A program made the translations under genes and the position numbers. The notes beneath the pieces were generated by a model. That model did not search any database. It was not told the origin of the DNA and worked only from the letters and a program-made list of their open reading frames with translations. Positions 31,769 through 41,397 of a DNA stretch of 41,397 nt are shown here, piece by piece (position 1 is the stretch's first letter; every line of letters begins with the position of its first letter). This DNA is from Chara braunii (taxonomy: Eukaryota; Streptophyta; Charophyceae; Charales; Characeae): positions 1,543,125 to 1,584,521 of the forward strand of contig BFEA01000188.1 in NCBI GenBank assembly GCA_003427395.1, written 5' to 3'.

Positions 31769-31986
31769 TAGGGGGACCAGGTAATCAAGTATATGTCCTT
31801 GACTCTTGCCCCCCCAAGATAATGTTCGCATGGGGGCAGCCATGGCTAATGAACGACGGACTGGACAATTAATCTGAGATCTCCCTCTTTTCAAAGAAAA
31901 TTTTTTGGCCACTTCTTTCACGGGCCCGCTCGTTTCCTCTTCCAACCTTATGGCCTGTGATTTTACTTATTCTATTCTGGGTCGTT

Positions 31987-32544
31987 TTACTGACGAGGAG
32001 GAGGCATGGGCCGTACCGTAGAGGGAATGTCTTGAGTCTTAGGCGGGGGGGCTGGGGACGAGAAGATAAAGGGGGATGGGCAAACACCTTCCCCCCTCAC
32101 CTCGACCCTTGTCTGATTTTTGCTTCTTAAATCTTCCTTATCCTCTGGTGTGTCAAACATCCTTTCTGGAGACGAGAATAATTGTTGTGTCTGGTCTTCG
32201 GGGTCTTCCTCTTCCCCTACCTTTTCTTCCTCCTCCAAAGGTAGGACTCCTGCGTCTTCCTCTGCTGCAATTAGGACTTCTTCATTATTTATTACTGCTG
32301 ATCGGATTTTTATGTTGCTTTTCGCTTCCATCTCATCATCTGACAAGACCTCGTTGTAGACTCCGTTGATGTAGACTGAGCAATCATATGACTTCCCTGA
32401 GAGCATTTGGGTAAGTGTTGCCACTGCACCTCCTATCTCCCGTGAAGTTGAAGGATCGCCTCCCGTGGTCTCCGCGATAGAGGTTCCTAGCGGGTCGGGT
32501 GGGTTGCTCCTCCTAGGAGAGGTTGTCGGTATCAACTTGGGCAA
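31987..32544 (-). pseudogene. LINE ORF1-like acidic C-terminal tail
   Basis: 186 codons rich in Glu, Asp, Ser and Pro (EEEEKVGEEEDPEDQTQQL), ending RPMPPPRQ at a stop. Such charged tails are common after the RNA-binding part of LINE ORF1 proteins. The frame is open but no homologue is recognised, so it could also be an unrelated low-complexity protein. Confidence 0.35.
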
Positions 32545-32708
32545 AGGGGGGTAGGAAGGAGGCGCCAGGGGTTTGATAAGATGTTTTCCTGATCCTCCAC
32601 CATTCCCTAAATTTCCTTACCTCCTCTTGCCATTATTTCCTTTTCACCCCCCACCGCTGCTTCTATCTCTCGTCCCTTACTCCCCAAATGTTTGAAGGGG
32701 GTCAAATC

Positions 32709-32972
32709 TCATAGTTCTTTCGGGGACGGCATCTGGTCCTTCGATGGATCCTTCATTACTAGCTCGGACTTTTCTGATTTTCCTTTTTCATTCCTTCGCC
32801 ATTCTTTAGAAGCTGCCGCTTTAGAATCTGACTTTTTCCTTGAAACCATTTTTTTCATCTTTTTCCGTTTTGGAATAGAAGTGCGCAGCCTACCGTTGTG
32901 TGCTGATGAGCTGGAGACCGCCCCGGATAAGAGCTCCCCTTTCTCCTTACCCAACCGACCGTTTGCACACAT
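32709..32972 (-). pseudogene. LINE ORF1-like basic segment
   Basis: Lysine/serine-rich, low-complexity piece of 87 residues (KRKKMKKMVSRKKSDSK). It lies between the globular ORF1-like part and the acidic tail. No domain is visible; it is assigned only by position. Confidence 0.3.
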
Positions 32973-33358
32973 AGCGTCCCCTCCTTTCGTGTTTGCAAAG
33001 ACCTATTTCATTACCTCATCGTTTAGGATGGGATTGTTTTCTTTTCCATTTTCCTCCCCATTGATGGCTTTAGAAGACGTGTCCTTGAGTGTCTCTTTCC
33101 TCGGATCTTCTTCTCTCACCTTTGTCTTTGGAGGGCCTTCACATCAATAATTAGGTACGATTTGTAGCGGATGCGAATCCCTGGTTCTAGATCAAAATGA
33201 TTGTTCATCAGTTCAGGGGAGGTGGATTCAAAATACGTTTCATGTTTTTTCAATACATTCCTGAAGGCGTCCTTAACCACCGCAGCTACCTAGGGCAACA
33301 CCACCACCAGGATATACATACACCGAATAAAAAAATAACGAAATTTGTGAGTCTCCGT

Positions 33359-33745
33359 TCATTCGAACAATTTGTTCTCTATCATCCAGGGACGGAAAAA
33401 TACCTTATAAGTTTTGTCATCCAACGTGATTGTGTCTTCTTTCTTCCTTAGCATCCATTTCACTATCACGTTATCAGAGGCAACGTAGGTGATTAAATTA
33501 AATCCTTCGTTATGAAAAACTCCCCTCCTAAGGGGAGCATTGATGACTCCGCTCTTAGCCCATGCATTCTCGTACAAGGACTTCGAACCATCACGAAAGA
33601 AAACCGAAACTGTATTTTCAGACAACCATTCTCCTTGAACAACATATAGGGCTGGGTTGACCACAACACGAACATAGTTTTCCCCAACCTCTACACTTTC
33701 TGCTTTCAACTCGTCAGGTAAGAGACCGTCTGTATCAATCCACGA
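33359..33745 (-). pseudogene. LINE ORF1-like N-terminal part
   Basis: About 128 codons beginning in the frame SWIDTDGLLPDELKAESV and running to a stop at 33359. A compact globular stretch (ENYVRVVVNPALYV, TVSVFFRDGSKSLYENAWAK, NLITYVASDNVIVKWML) suggests an alpha/beta nucleic-acid-binding fold like those of plant LINE ORF1 proteins, but no diagnostic motif is visible. The true start is cut off by the insertion at 33746. Beyond the stop, traces continue (minus strand about 33300-33150, YFESTSPELMNNHFDLEP). Identification is tentative. Confidence 0.4.
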
Positions 33746-34990
33746 TTTTTTTTTTTTCTTTTTTTTTTTTTGGGGGGGGGGGAGAGGTAAAAGCTCCAAT
33801 CTATTCGTGGGGAGCATCACGTGTTGAGAACCGGGCTCAACGTCCCTTTGAAATACAACTGAGAATATGTAACACATTTGAAGTTCCGGGGCCATTACCC
33901 GACTTCGGCTAGGAAAACAATCAGTCGATTACCAAACCTGCGAAAACCTATAAGACACAACTTTTGAAAACAACGGTAGTTCTGAGAAAAAACTGCCTGT
34001 GATATACCCAACCACAATGCAAAGCTGAAAACAGAAGATTCTAACTAAAACCCTTACTATTTACACCTCCCATTCCACAAGCGAAAAACGTTAAGTCCAA
34101 GCGTTCAGTCCTCGTACCAGACCTGAGCTCATCTCATACCCCCCAATGGTAGGGTCACTGAGCAACACAAACTTCCCCAGTACCGACCAGCCTGGTTCAG
34201 ACGGCAAAGAGTGCCTTCCACCCTCGACACTCTCGATTAGCCACACGCCCCTAAGTTATAGGGAAACCCCCCCGGCATCAGCTACGTCGGACAAACTGGT
34301 TATGCCTTCCTCCTTCGACATAACTCCACAGTCCTCTTGCTCCCCCAGGTTACAGAGCAGAAACTCCAACACCGATCTGCATCGTCCCAACTTTGTCCTT
34401 CTGACCTACTTACTTAGACAGATGTCCCTTCCCATGTTGAACCCCCCTTGCTTCCTCCCATCTTTCAGTTTTCACCTTCTCCTTTCCCCCCTAACATTCT
34501 ATCCACAATCTCCCTGATCATAGGCAAATCTCTGCATAGACACTTTGTAAGATATTTCAGAATGCTAAGACCCCCCTAAACTAAGAACATTAACCCTTTT
34601 TTTTTTTTTTGAGAACTATAAAGAAGATTCCAGAAAAATTAGGAAAAACATGGATAACTGCTAACCTATTGCTAGGCTAAGTTGGGAAAAAAAAAAGGTG
34701 GGAGGTCAAAACTGAAATTGCCTACTGTCCAAACCTCCCCCCCTCAACAAACAGAACGTCGGTCTAGGCTTTCAGTCCTCGTACCAGAACTCACTTGATC
34801 TTCATACTCCTTTTTGCTAGGGTAACAGGGCACCACAACCTTCCCCAGTACTGACCAACCTAGTTCTGACGGACAGGAAGTGCCTTCCTCCCTCGACATT
34901 TCCCTTAGCGGTAAGCCCCTGACACGGGTTATAGGGTTCATACCCGGTGCCGTCTATGTCGAACGGTCTGGTTATGCCTTCCTCTTATCC
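33746..34990 (-). mobile_element. LINE 3' ends (one or two nested copies), 5'-truncated
   Basis: T-rich 33746-33771 followed by G run, AAAGCTCCAATCTATTCG, GGGGAGCATCACGTG and TTGAGAACCGGGCTCAACG is the shared LINE terminus on the minus strand. It is inserted into the ORF1-like region to its left. 34080-34400 and 34745-34983 both match 24660-25000 (TTCAGTCCTCGTACCAGA, GACGGACAGGAAGTGCC, GTTATGCCTTCC). The UTR block therefore occurs twice, from a duplication or two insertions. T runs at 34599-34610 match the internal T run near 24507. Confidence 0.65.
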
Positions 34991-35712
34991 TGTCTTTCTC
35001 TCCCTGTGGCATTGGCGGAGCAGGGGCAGGGGTCGACACCGCGGAGTCCCCCATGAGTGGAAAGCAGGGTTGACCGAAAAATAGATTTGCAGGATAAGTA
35101 CAAAGTTAACCTAATTACGTAGAACCTAATACCTACAGGCTACAGCCTCGATGAATAGGGAACAAGAAAGTCGGGTGAAAAGAAAGCCAATGCCCTTGAA
35201 ACACGAGGTGAGGAGAGAGATTTCCCCGCCCCACAAGGAGGCAAAGGACTGCAACCTGATGCGGGGACGTCAACCTTCGTCCTTGAACTCGAGATCGGCA
35301 ATACACAGACATGCATCTCTTCCTCCTGATTAATATCGCCCGATAGTCCATGTATCCCAAAGCAAAATCACTTGGTCGTCTTCAAAGTCTAGAACCCAAA
35401 ACGTCGGGCGTTCGACTTTGACTCCAGGTCGTTCACACCTTGTTGTGCCCTCCCGACGAGAAGGGTTGTGCCCATTGAAAACTCCATCGCCACTATTTCT
35501 AGTAACTAGCATGGACGTTTAACCCTAATTGTGATTAAGCGAGAAGCACTGCCATGACGGCACTTGACGCACGCGTTTAGCGCTAAACTTAACGCTGCTA
35601 TCGGTGTTTGTCTTGACCGACACCTTTTCATATCATTTTCTGCCACTTTCTTTTTCACAAGAAAGAACAGGTTTTAACTTTTAATTTCTAATAAATTTAA
35701 CTCGTGTTTTGA
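34991..35712. other. Unassigned stretch between LINE copies
   Basis: Contains the short palindrome AGGCTACAGCCT (near 35138), also present at about 21580. The minus-strand frame 35330-35512 (TFWVLDFEDDQVILLWDTW) looks protein-like but is not recognised. Confidence 0.35.
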
Positions 35713-35726
35713 AGAAGGCTGGACCT
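35713..35726 (+). repeat. Target-site duplication, left copy
   Basis: AGAAGGCTGGACCT, repeated exactly at 40689-40702. It lies directly before the T run (complement of the poly-A) of the minus-strand LINE. The flanking TTTT also agrees on both sides with two mismatches between, so the full duplication may be about 20 bases. Confidence 0.8.
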
Positions 35727-36369
35727 CTTTTTTTTTTTTTTGAGAAACACCCCCACCGGTGATTGTGGTGCTGATAAAAGCAGACACCACTACCACCCGG
35801 GGAGAGGCTCTATCTATTGGCGGGGAGCATCACTTACTGGAAAACGGGTCCAGCGTCCCATATACAAATTGTAATCAGAGAATATCAGTGAAACAATGTA
35901 GGGTAATCCTGCCAGCATTGATTACCCTGGATTCCAGGGGATTGACTGAGCAGGTCGTTGATAAAAGACTGGAAAAATAACTGGAAAACGCCTGCCAGCA
36001 TTGACTGCTCTAGATTCCACAGACTTTTTTTTTTTTTTTTTTTTTTTAAACAAAAAGGGTCAATGCCCAAGGCTGATATTAACAATAAGAAGGTTGAGGT
36101 CGGGGTCCTCACAGTCTACCCGGAGTGACCGCGTAGAACAAGCTGAAAACTGGTCTCAGCTTCCCTCATATGATGATGATGAAGTCTATACTTCCTAGCT
36201 CAACCCTTTTTTTCAATCCTTGTTTCCCACAAGGCTAAAGTTACTGAACTAGCTTTGTGCCTCTTCACCAAAAACTGAGCGCCAGGAAGACTTGAATACC
36301 AAGCACTTAACCAGTTGTAACCATAGTAGCAACAACAAAGGAGACCATACTCTTGTACCTTCAAAGGAT

Positions 36370-39300
36370 CTATCCATACCATACAGCGGGCACAAGACAG
36401 TTACTTGGAGGGGGGGGGGAATCAGGGAATTCAGAAATAGGTCTTAGAGGAATAGAAGGATCAACAGTACTCCAGTCATTGAAAACCAGCCGGTAATTTC
36501 TTTTAATGGGATCCTGAGCATCTTCGTGTCCACCTTCCCAAATTACATTCCCCAACCTCCCTTTCTGGTCACTCCCCAACCAACTTCTGTTGAATTGCTT
36601 AACGTGGTGCCAGATCTTATTTTGCAAGAATAAGTGTTGAATATTTTCATTTAAGTGTTCCCATTTAATAAATATATCTGTTTGGATCTGTTGTTTGATA
36701 GTATCAGTAAAATCTGGCCCGTCCAGACGCCCACTTTCCATCTCATAAGTGCACCTTCTTGACCAAATTGCCCAGATGATAGCCCTCCTTCCAATTAAGA
36801 ACATGTTAATTGTGAAATCATCCACTTGGTCAGGATTCCAGGTTTCCAAAAGGAGAGTTTTTCAATCCCACGGCCAGGGATAAGAGGTGCCCAGCTGATT
36901 CCAGATTCTATCCCACCATCTCCATAGCCAGACCGACCCTAGCATTGAAGGAAGATATGCTCAATTGTTTCGGGGATGAGTTTGGAGGGAAAAACTGATT
37001 TACAGAGCTTGAACCATGGGTGAGCTATGCCTTTCTGTTCTAACGAGGTTCTATCAATAATCCAATCACTTGTGGGAAGACATCTGTGAACAATTTGCCA
37101 TTGTAATGAAGCTATTTTTTCTGGTTTAGTTCTAGAGGCTTGGAACCACTTAATTCCTCTCAATTTATCCTTACTTAAGTTAAGATTCTTATGTCAAAGT
37201 TCTCCAATACGGTCTTTTAAATTGATTCTGGGGCGAAGCATTCTATAAGAGGCTTTGACTGAGAGGGCGTGTAAGTTTCTAGGATGTGAATACTCTTGTT
37301 TTCCAGGGGATGACCAAATCCAGTTGTGTGGTTCAAATGAGAGGTGAGAGATCGGAGTCTCTGGTCTAAAGGAGAGTCAATTATTTTTCACCTTCAACAC
37401 TCTAATCTGAAAGAGTTGCTCCTTTGTGCACCATCTTATATCATCTTGTTGTCTAGGGTTAAGAGTTTCATCTTCTTGAATATCAAAAAATGATAAGAGA
37501 ATTTGCTCCGGATTATGAATCTCGATTATGTTCTCTACTATCCCTTTTTGATTACTGATGAATACCCAATCACTTTCAAGAAGCTTGAGGCCCCTTCGTA
37601 AGATTCTGATCCAATCCAGGGGAATTAAATCAATTACCTTATCTAAGGCCGTGCTCTGATGGTGACGGTACCTAAGGTGATCATGAAGGTCTGTGGGCGA
37701 GCACCAATCTCTACTCTCTTGGTTGCATACATCTCTAACACTTATTACTCCCCTTTTAAGCCAACTCTTCCAAGGGGCGTCCATACAGTGCCAGACACAT
37801 CCTTGAGCATCTTTGATAAACGTATTATTGAATAATGGTTGTTGACAAACCTCCTCCCATCTCGACGGAGACACTTTAGATCCCTTGGAGAGCCTGTAGG
37901 CAGAGACCAGGAGAGGTTCTCTAGCCACATAAGGGGATCTATGTGATCGGGAACTGGAGGAGTTAACCTTTTGATCTGTTCAAAGGCGAGGGCACACCAA
38001 GGAGTGATGGGATTGAAAATAAGGCGTTTTATCCATTGAAGAGAGAGAGAGTTATTGCTTGGATTTGGGGATCAATAATCCCAAGGTCCCCTTTGGTTTT
38101 AGGTTGGATTATAGATAACCAAACAACTCTACTGATAACATTATCTCGTTCATGATTCCCATGCCACAGGAATGTTGTTAATTGTCGTTTAAATAATTAC
38201 CCTTGTCCAATGCCCAGAAAGCAGATTTATACCAGATAGAAGCCAATATGACATTATTTATTACCAGAGTTCTGCCAAATAAGGATGTGTGTTTATCCTT
38301 CCACAAATCTAGTTTCAACCTAGCTTGTTGTAGAATTGCTTCATTGATGGTAGAAGGTTTACCTGAAACTGAAAGAGACACTCCCAGAATTCTGATTGGT
38401 TCATTATGCTGAAACCACTTAATACGGGGATGTTCGGGGGGCCCACTCCTTGATAGTGAATCCACCATCCAAGAGTTTTATTACCCCAATTAATTTTCAT
38501 ATTAGAGAGCTTACAAAATATGTCCATTATTCTTTTAATAGCTTCTAAGTTTGCATGTGATGCCTCAACCATGAGGGAGAGGTCATCTGCAAAGAGAGAA
38601 CATACTGGGATCGCATCCTCAGGAATAGAGGAAACCTGGATGCGCTTAATATCGTTGTGATGTCTTAAGTTAGCAGCTAAGCCTTCCATAATGATCACAA
38701 AGAGAAGGGGTGCAATTGAGTCTCCTTGCCTAACGGATCTCTGGAGTGTGATAGAGGGTGCCACATTTTCATTAAGCATTACTCTTGTTGTAGCATTTCT
38801 ATGCAGGATATTAATCCATCTCCTAAAGTGTGGACCAAAATTAAGTTTTTCTAGACATTTGTCCAAGAAAAATCAATCAACATGATCATAGGCTTTCACA
38901 AAGTCAATGAATATGAAGGCTGCGTTATGTTTAGATTGACGGGAAAACTTGATGAACTCATTAATGAGCAGAATATTGACGTGAATGTTTCTTCCTTGAA
39001 TAAAATCAGTTTGTGAGGGATGAATAATATCTGCGATATACTTATTCAGACGATTTGTTAGAACTTTTGAAATTAATTTGTAAACCACAGTTAACAGAGT
39101 TATGAGACGATAATTTCTGATATTGTATTTATCACCTTGTAAAGTAATGTTAACACTCCTTGCCCAACTATCTCCCCCATCTCATATGAATCCCATACTG
39201 CCTGATAGAAATCCATAAGGTCATGGGAAATGAAATCCTACAAAGTCTCCCAGAGTTCTTTAGGAAGACCATCAATCCCAGGAGTCTTTTCTTCCTTCAT

Positions 39301-40045
39301 AAGTAAGAGAGCAGTCCATATTTCTTCTTTTGTCAGGGGCAGCTCCAGTTGTTCCCTTTGTTGTGATGATAGTGATTTTGTCAGTGGAGTAAGAAAATCC
39401 TCTATTTCTCTAGTGCGTAGATCCAAGGACATATCCCTATTTTCTAATAGGAAAAGGTCCTTGAAAAAACCCCGGGCAATTTTAGTGCATTCTGCTGTTG
39501 ACAAAAAGAGTGGGCCGTTAAGAAATTGAGGATGAGTTAATGCCTCTATGACAGTTCTACCAGTACGGGCCTTAGCCTTCGCAAAAAATCTAGCATCCAT
39601 AGCTCCTTCCGTGTAATGTTTTCGAATTCTACCTCGAATCCTCATTCCTTGCCATCTATATTCCATATGAACTCGTAATTGTGATTCCAGTTCTTGTATT
39701 TCCCTGGCCGATTCATTAATAATTTCGAAGTCTATTTCTTCAACTTCTGATTGTTGTAGTTGTTGGATACGTTGGAAAATACGTGTTTCAGAAGAATGTC
39801 GTTCCATTGCTAATAATTTCGAGTATTCATTGCATTTACGACCTAGAAAGACCAGACCGTTGTTGAACCATTGAATGCCATTGCTTATGGTGGCCTTCTG
39901 ATTTCTCCAGAAGGACCACACATCCTTGATAAATATTTTGAATGATTCAATCTTAAGATGAGCTGGTTGTGGAAGGCTCTCTGACTGTATCCACCAAAAG
40001 CTGTTGACCTTAACCTGCAGACGCCATATGCAAGAGGATACCTAA
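36370..40045 (-). pseudogene. LINE ORF2: reverse transcriptase to zinc knuckle, multiply broken
   Basis: Read from 40045 downwards: a helical linker (39921-39238, with EEIDFEIINESAREIQELE) ending KTPGIDGLPKELWETL and a TAG at 39238. RT then follows in another frame from about 39140: RNYRLITLLTVVYKLISKV, QTDFIQGRNIHVN, AFIFIDFVKAYDHVD (catalytic Asp). A TGA at 38873-38875 stands where Trp is usual, then the same frame continues with SVRQGDSIAPLLF and FADDLSLMVEA (catalytic DD). A frameshift near 38440, by a G6 run, is followed by RILGVSLSVSG. 37928-37377 is the connecting domain. 37163-36939 is the zinc-knuckle region with the first C..C pair lost. 36849-36370 is the C-terminal tail. The endonuclease domain is absent. 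Not functional. Confidence 0.85.
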
Positions 40046-40241
40046 GATATATAGGTGAGTAACAGGATGATGTGACTGGAAGGCGCTTGCCAGCATTGAT
40101 TGCTCTGGAGTCCAGCTGATCCCCTTCTCCTTCTTCAACCCTTTGTCTGGTCAGGGGTCCGGGAGGAGCCACTGGGGGGCACCAGTGGGGCCTCCTTCCG
40201 TCACCCTGCCCTTCCTCGAACAGTCCCCTTGCTACCATACT

Positions 40242-40276
40242 GTCCTCTGCCGAGTGTACCCAACTCCCACCCGTCC
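40242..40276 (+). repeat. 35-base direct repeat flanking adapter, left copy
   Basis: Identical to 40315-40349. The duplication is best explained by joining of reads through the adapter and is probably not genomic. Confidence 0.9.
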
Positions 40277-40314
40277 CTGTCTCTTATACACATCTAGATG
40301 TGTATAAGAGACAG
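40277..40314. other. Artificial Tn5 mosaic-end junction adapter (library contaminant)
   Basis: Two head-to-head 19-base mosaic ends: CTGTCTCTTATACACATCT then AGATGTGTATAAGAGACAG. This is the junction adapter of transposase-based mate-pair libraries. The mosaic end is an engineered hybrid of natural Tn5 ends, so it is not native sequence. Confidence 0.97.
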
Positions 40315-40349
40315 GTCCTCTGCCGAGTGTACCCAACTCCCACCCGTCC
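40315..40349 (+). repeat. 35-base direct repeat flanking adapter, right copy
   Basis: Identical to 40242-40276; the match extends two bases further (CT) into the adapter on the left side. Confidence 0.9.
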
Positions 40350-40688
40350 CTACTATGTCAGAATGCTAGTCACAGGCAGGAAAAACAAAATAAACAGCAG
40401 ATCGGGTTCTGAAAGACTGTGTCATAGACGTATTTCCAGGGACCATGGGTGGGGGGGCAATGGGTCCGGAAACTCCTCTGCGGGCCTCATGGGGATACTT
40501 GAATCTATCAGCAGCCACTCCTTGAATCTCAGACGGTAGCCCCTTGGGACTTCCTCTCTTTGGCTGCCCTCCCTTCCTTCCTGTCCTTCCCAATTCCCTA
40601 ACTAGCACACTTCCGCTACCCATCCCTCCCGGTCTCCGCCCAGCCATTCCCTAGAGAACTGTAATAACCGTTCTCTAACGTCTTTTCG

Positions 40689-40702
40689 AGAAGGCTGGAC
40701 CT
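40689..40702 (+). repeat. Target-site duplication, right copy
   Basis: AGAAGGCTGGACCT, the partner of 35713-35726. Confidence 0.8.
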
Positions 40703-40910
40703 GTTTTCCAGCTAGCCGAAACAGGGTACCAGTACTTGGCCCAGCCATTTTTCTCCGATGCCGCTGTTAGCACACCACGAGTTTCAGGGCTCGGCTAGGA
40801 GAGCAAAAAGGCTGGCGGCGCCAGCCAAAGAAAGTTGCGCTGGTTCGTTTTTTTTTGGCATGCAGGGCGTTTCACGGCTTGGCAAGGGAAGGGTCAAAAG
40901 AACCACCAAC
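40703..40910. other. Unassigned stretch between LINE and SINE
   Basis: No gene recognised; includes GGCTGGCGGCGCCAGCC (near 40810), a short GC palindrome, and a T run at 40849-40856. Confidence 0.35.
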
Positions 40911-41075
40911 ACTTCTCCCAACCATTTTTCTGCATCCTCACTGCAGCTGTGTTGGGGTGGGCTGAATGTGAGGACCAGTATGGCTTCAATTTTGAACACA
41001 GTGTCACCGTTGCAGCGGTTAAGGCATCCGGATGTTATGGCTGAGATCACTGGTTCGATTTCATGTCCTGGCAAA
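40911..41075 (+). mobile_element. tRNA-derived SINE, copy 2
   Basis: A box-like GCAGCGGTTAAGG at 41012-41024 and B box-like GGTTCGATTTC at 41052-41062, with GTTATGGCTGAGATCAC between. Upstream sequence (GGGTGGGCT, CTTCAATTTTGAACACAGTGTC) matches SINE copy 1 at 21595-21632. The strand is set by the A-to-B order. Confidence 0.7.
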
Positions 41076-41150
41076 ATATATTGAACAATGTACTAGTGTG
41101 GGAACCTGCCAGAGGTTCGCCTCTGACTGCGTAGAATAGGTTATGCAGTA

Positions 41151-41397
41151 AGTGTGTGGCTGTGTGTGTGGAAGGTCTCTATGTGTGCTGAGTGTGTTGA
41201 GTGTGTATCCTTGCTGCAACTGTGCTCGGGTGGACTGGCTTCACTTGGAGACACTTTGTCACAGTTGCAGGGATTAAGGCATCCGACTGTTATGGCTGAG
41301 ATCACCGGTTTAATTCCATGAGTGCGTGGCTGTGTGTGTGGAAGGTCTCTATGGGTGCTGAGTGTGTTGAGTGTGTATCCTTGCTGCAACTGTGCTC
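41151..41397 (+). repeat. 171-bp tandem repeat containing SINE copy 3, runs off the window
   Basis: 41151-41226 recurs at 41322-41397 with two substitutions (AGTGTGTGG/AGTGCGTGG; CTATGTGTG/CTATGGGTG), an exact offset of 171. The unit includes a third SINE head: A box-like GCAGGGATTAAGG (41267-41279) and a decayed B box GGTTTAATTCC (41308-41318). At least one more unit may follow beyond the edge. Confidence 0.85.

Larger units (their letters stand above)
31780..33745 (-). mobile_element. LINE ORF1-like region and start of ORF2, decayed
   Basis: Minus-strand segment lying between two other LINE tails (31768 and 33746). It contains three open pieces in order: 33745-33359, 32972-32709 and 32544-31987. 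After these a minus-strand ATG near 31831 reads MRTLSWGG, reminiscent of the MxxLSWNxRG start of LINE endonuclease domains. The order fits ORF1 followed by ORF2, with the rest of ORF2 displaced or lost through the insertion at 31768. This is inference from order and composition. Confidence 0.5.
35727..40688 (-). mobile_element. LINE assembly, about 5 kb, flanked by target-site duplication
   Basis: Bounded by the 14-bp direct repeats. The 3' end has T run 35727-35741, GTGCTGATAAAAGCAGACACC, GGGGAGCATCACTTACTGG and a UTR with CCCTGGATTCCAGGG (palindrome). A second T run (about 23 T, ending near 36048) starts another LINE tail with its own core (CTGAAAACTGGTCTCAGCTTCCC) and the ORF2 remains of 36370-40045. 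An inner LINE is therefore probably nested in an outer, UTR-only copy. A motif around CAGCATTGATTGCTCT occurs at about 35912, 35992 and 40092; the last two flank the inner LINE. Near the 5' edge there is a hairpin (40652-40659/40670-40677). Confidence 0.7.

Noticed and set aside
35971-40117. 44-base near-repeats flanking the inner LINE as its target-site duplication
   Set aside because: Too diverged compared with the perfect outer duplication, and a third copy lies 80 bases away, so it is more likely a UTR repeat.
40277-40314. Natural Tn5 or IS50 insertion
   Set aside because: The 19-base ends are the engineered mosaic type, head to head with no element between; a library adapter explains it fully.

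Overview
The window is nuclear DNA from a eukaryote, most likely a green plant of the streptophyte line (a charophyte alga or early-diverging land plant). The best clue is a decayed piece of the 3' end of 18S rRNA at 5161-5375, whose variable tail (GGTCCGGTGAAG followed by GATCGCGG) is of the streptophyte kind. This rests on recalled rRNA patterns and on one degraded copy, so the lineage is tentative. No intact conventional gene was found. The window is made of decayed retrotransposons, diverged local duplications, satellites and long simple repeats. It comes from a draft short-read assembly: it contains a 70-N gap, two single-N joins, and an uncut mate-pair junction adapter.

Layout. 1-2300: minus-strand non-LTR retrotransposon (LINE) tail with a zinc-knuckle C-terminus. 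2300-3640: anonymous sequence with a 26-bp palindrome. 3640-5160: one unit of a diverged repeat family (A), then GT-rich and AT-rich DNA. 5161-5375: 18S rRNA relic. 5640-6000: a segment that recurs inverted at 19590-19890. 7381-7434: an 11-bp minisatellite. 7960-8434: a dense run of short, near-perfect stem-loops, the most unusual structure in the window. 8940-11650: tandem diverged units of family A, including a (GA)n tract. 11650-16450: a second set of diverged duplications (B), with ATT microsatellites at matching positions. Many A and B copies keep a splice-donor-like motif on the minus strand. 16868-18800: a possible small two-exon plus-strand gene whose putative intron holds a 162-bp higher-order satellite.

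20000-41397 is a graveyard of LINEs and SINEs. It has reverse-transcriptase fragments on both strands, and several copies of a shared LINE 3' terminus. A pair of 2.7-kb inverted arms lies at 23975-26708 and 28955-31768. A LINE ORF1-like region at about 31780-33745 is interrupted on both sides by other insertions. A 5-kb minus-strand LINE assembly at 35727-40688 is flanked by a perfect 14-bp direct repeat. The right end carries tRNA-derived SINE copies and a 171-bp tandem repeat that runs off the window.

The elements do not form a functional pathway. They record successive insertion, duplication and mutational decay. The items most worth following up are the stem-loop array at 7960-8434, the conserved donor-like sites in the A/B repeats, and the candidate split gene around the satellite.
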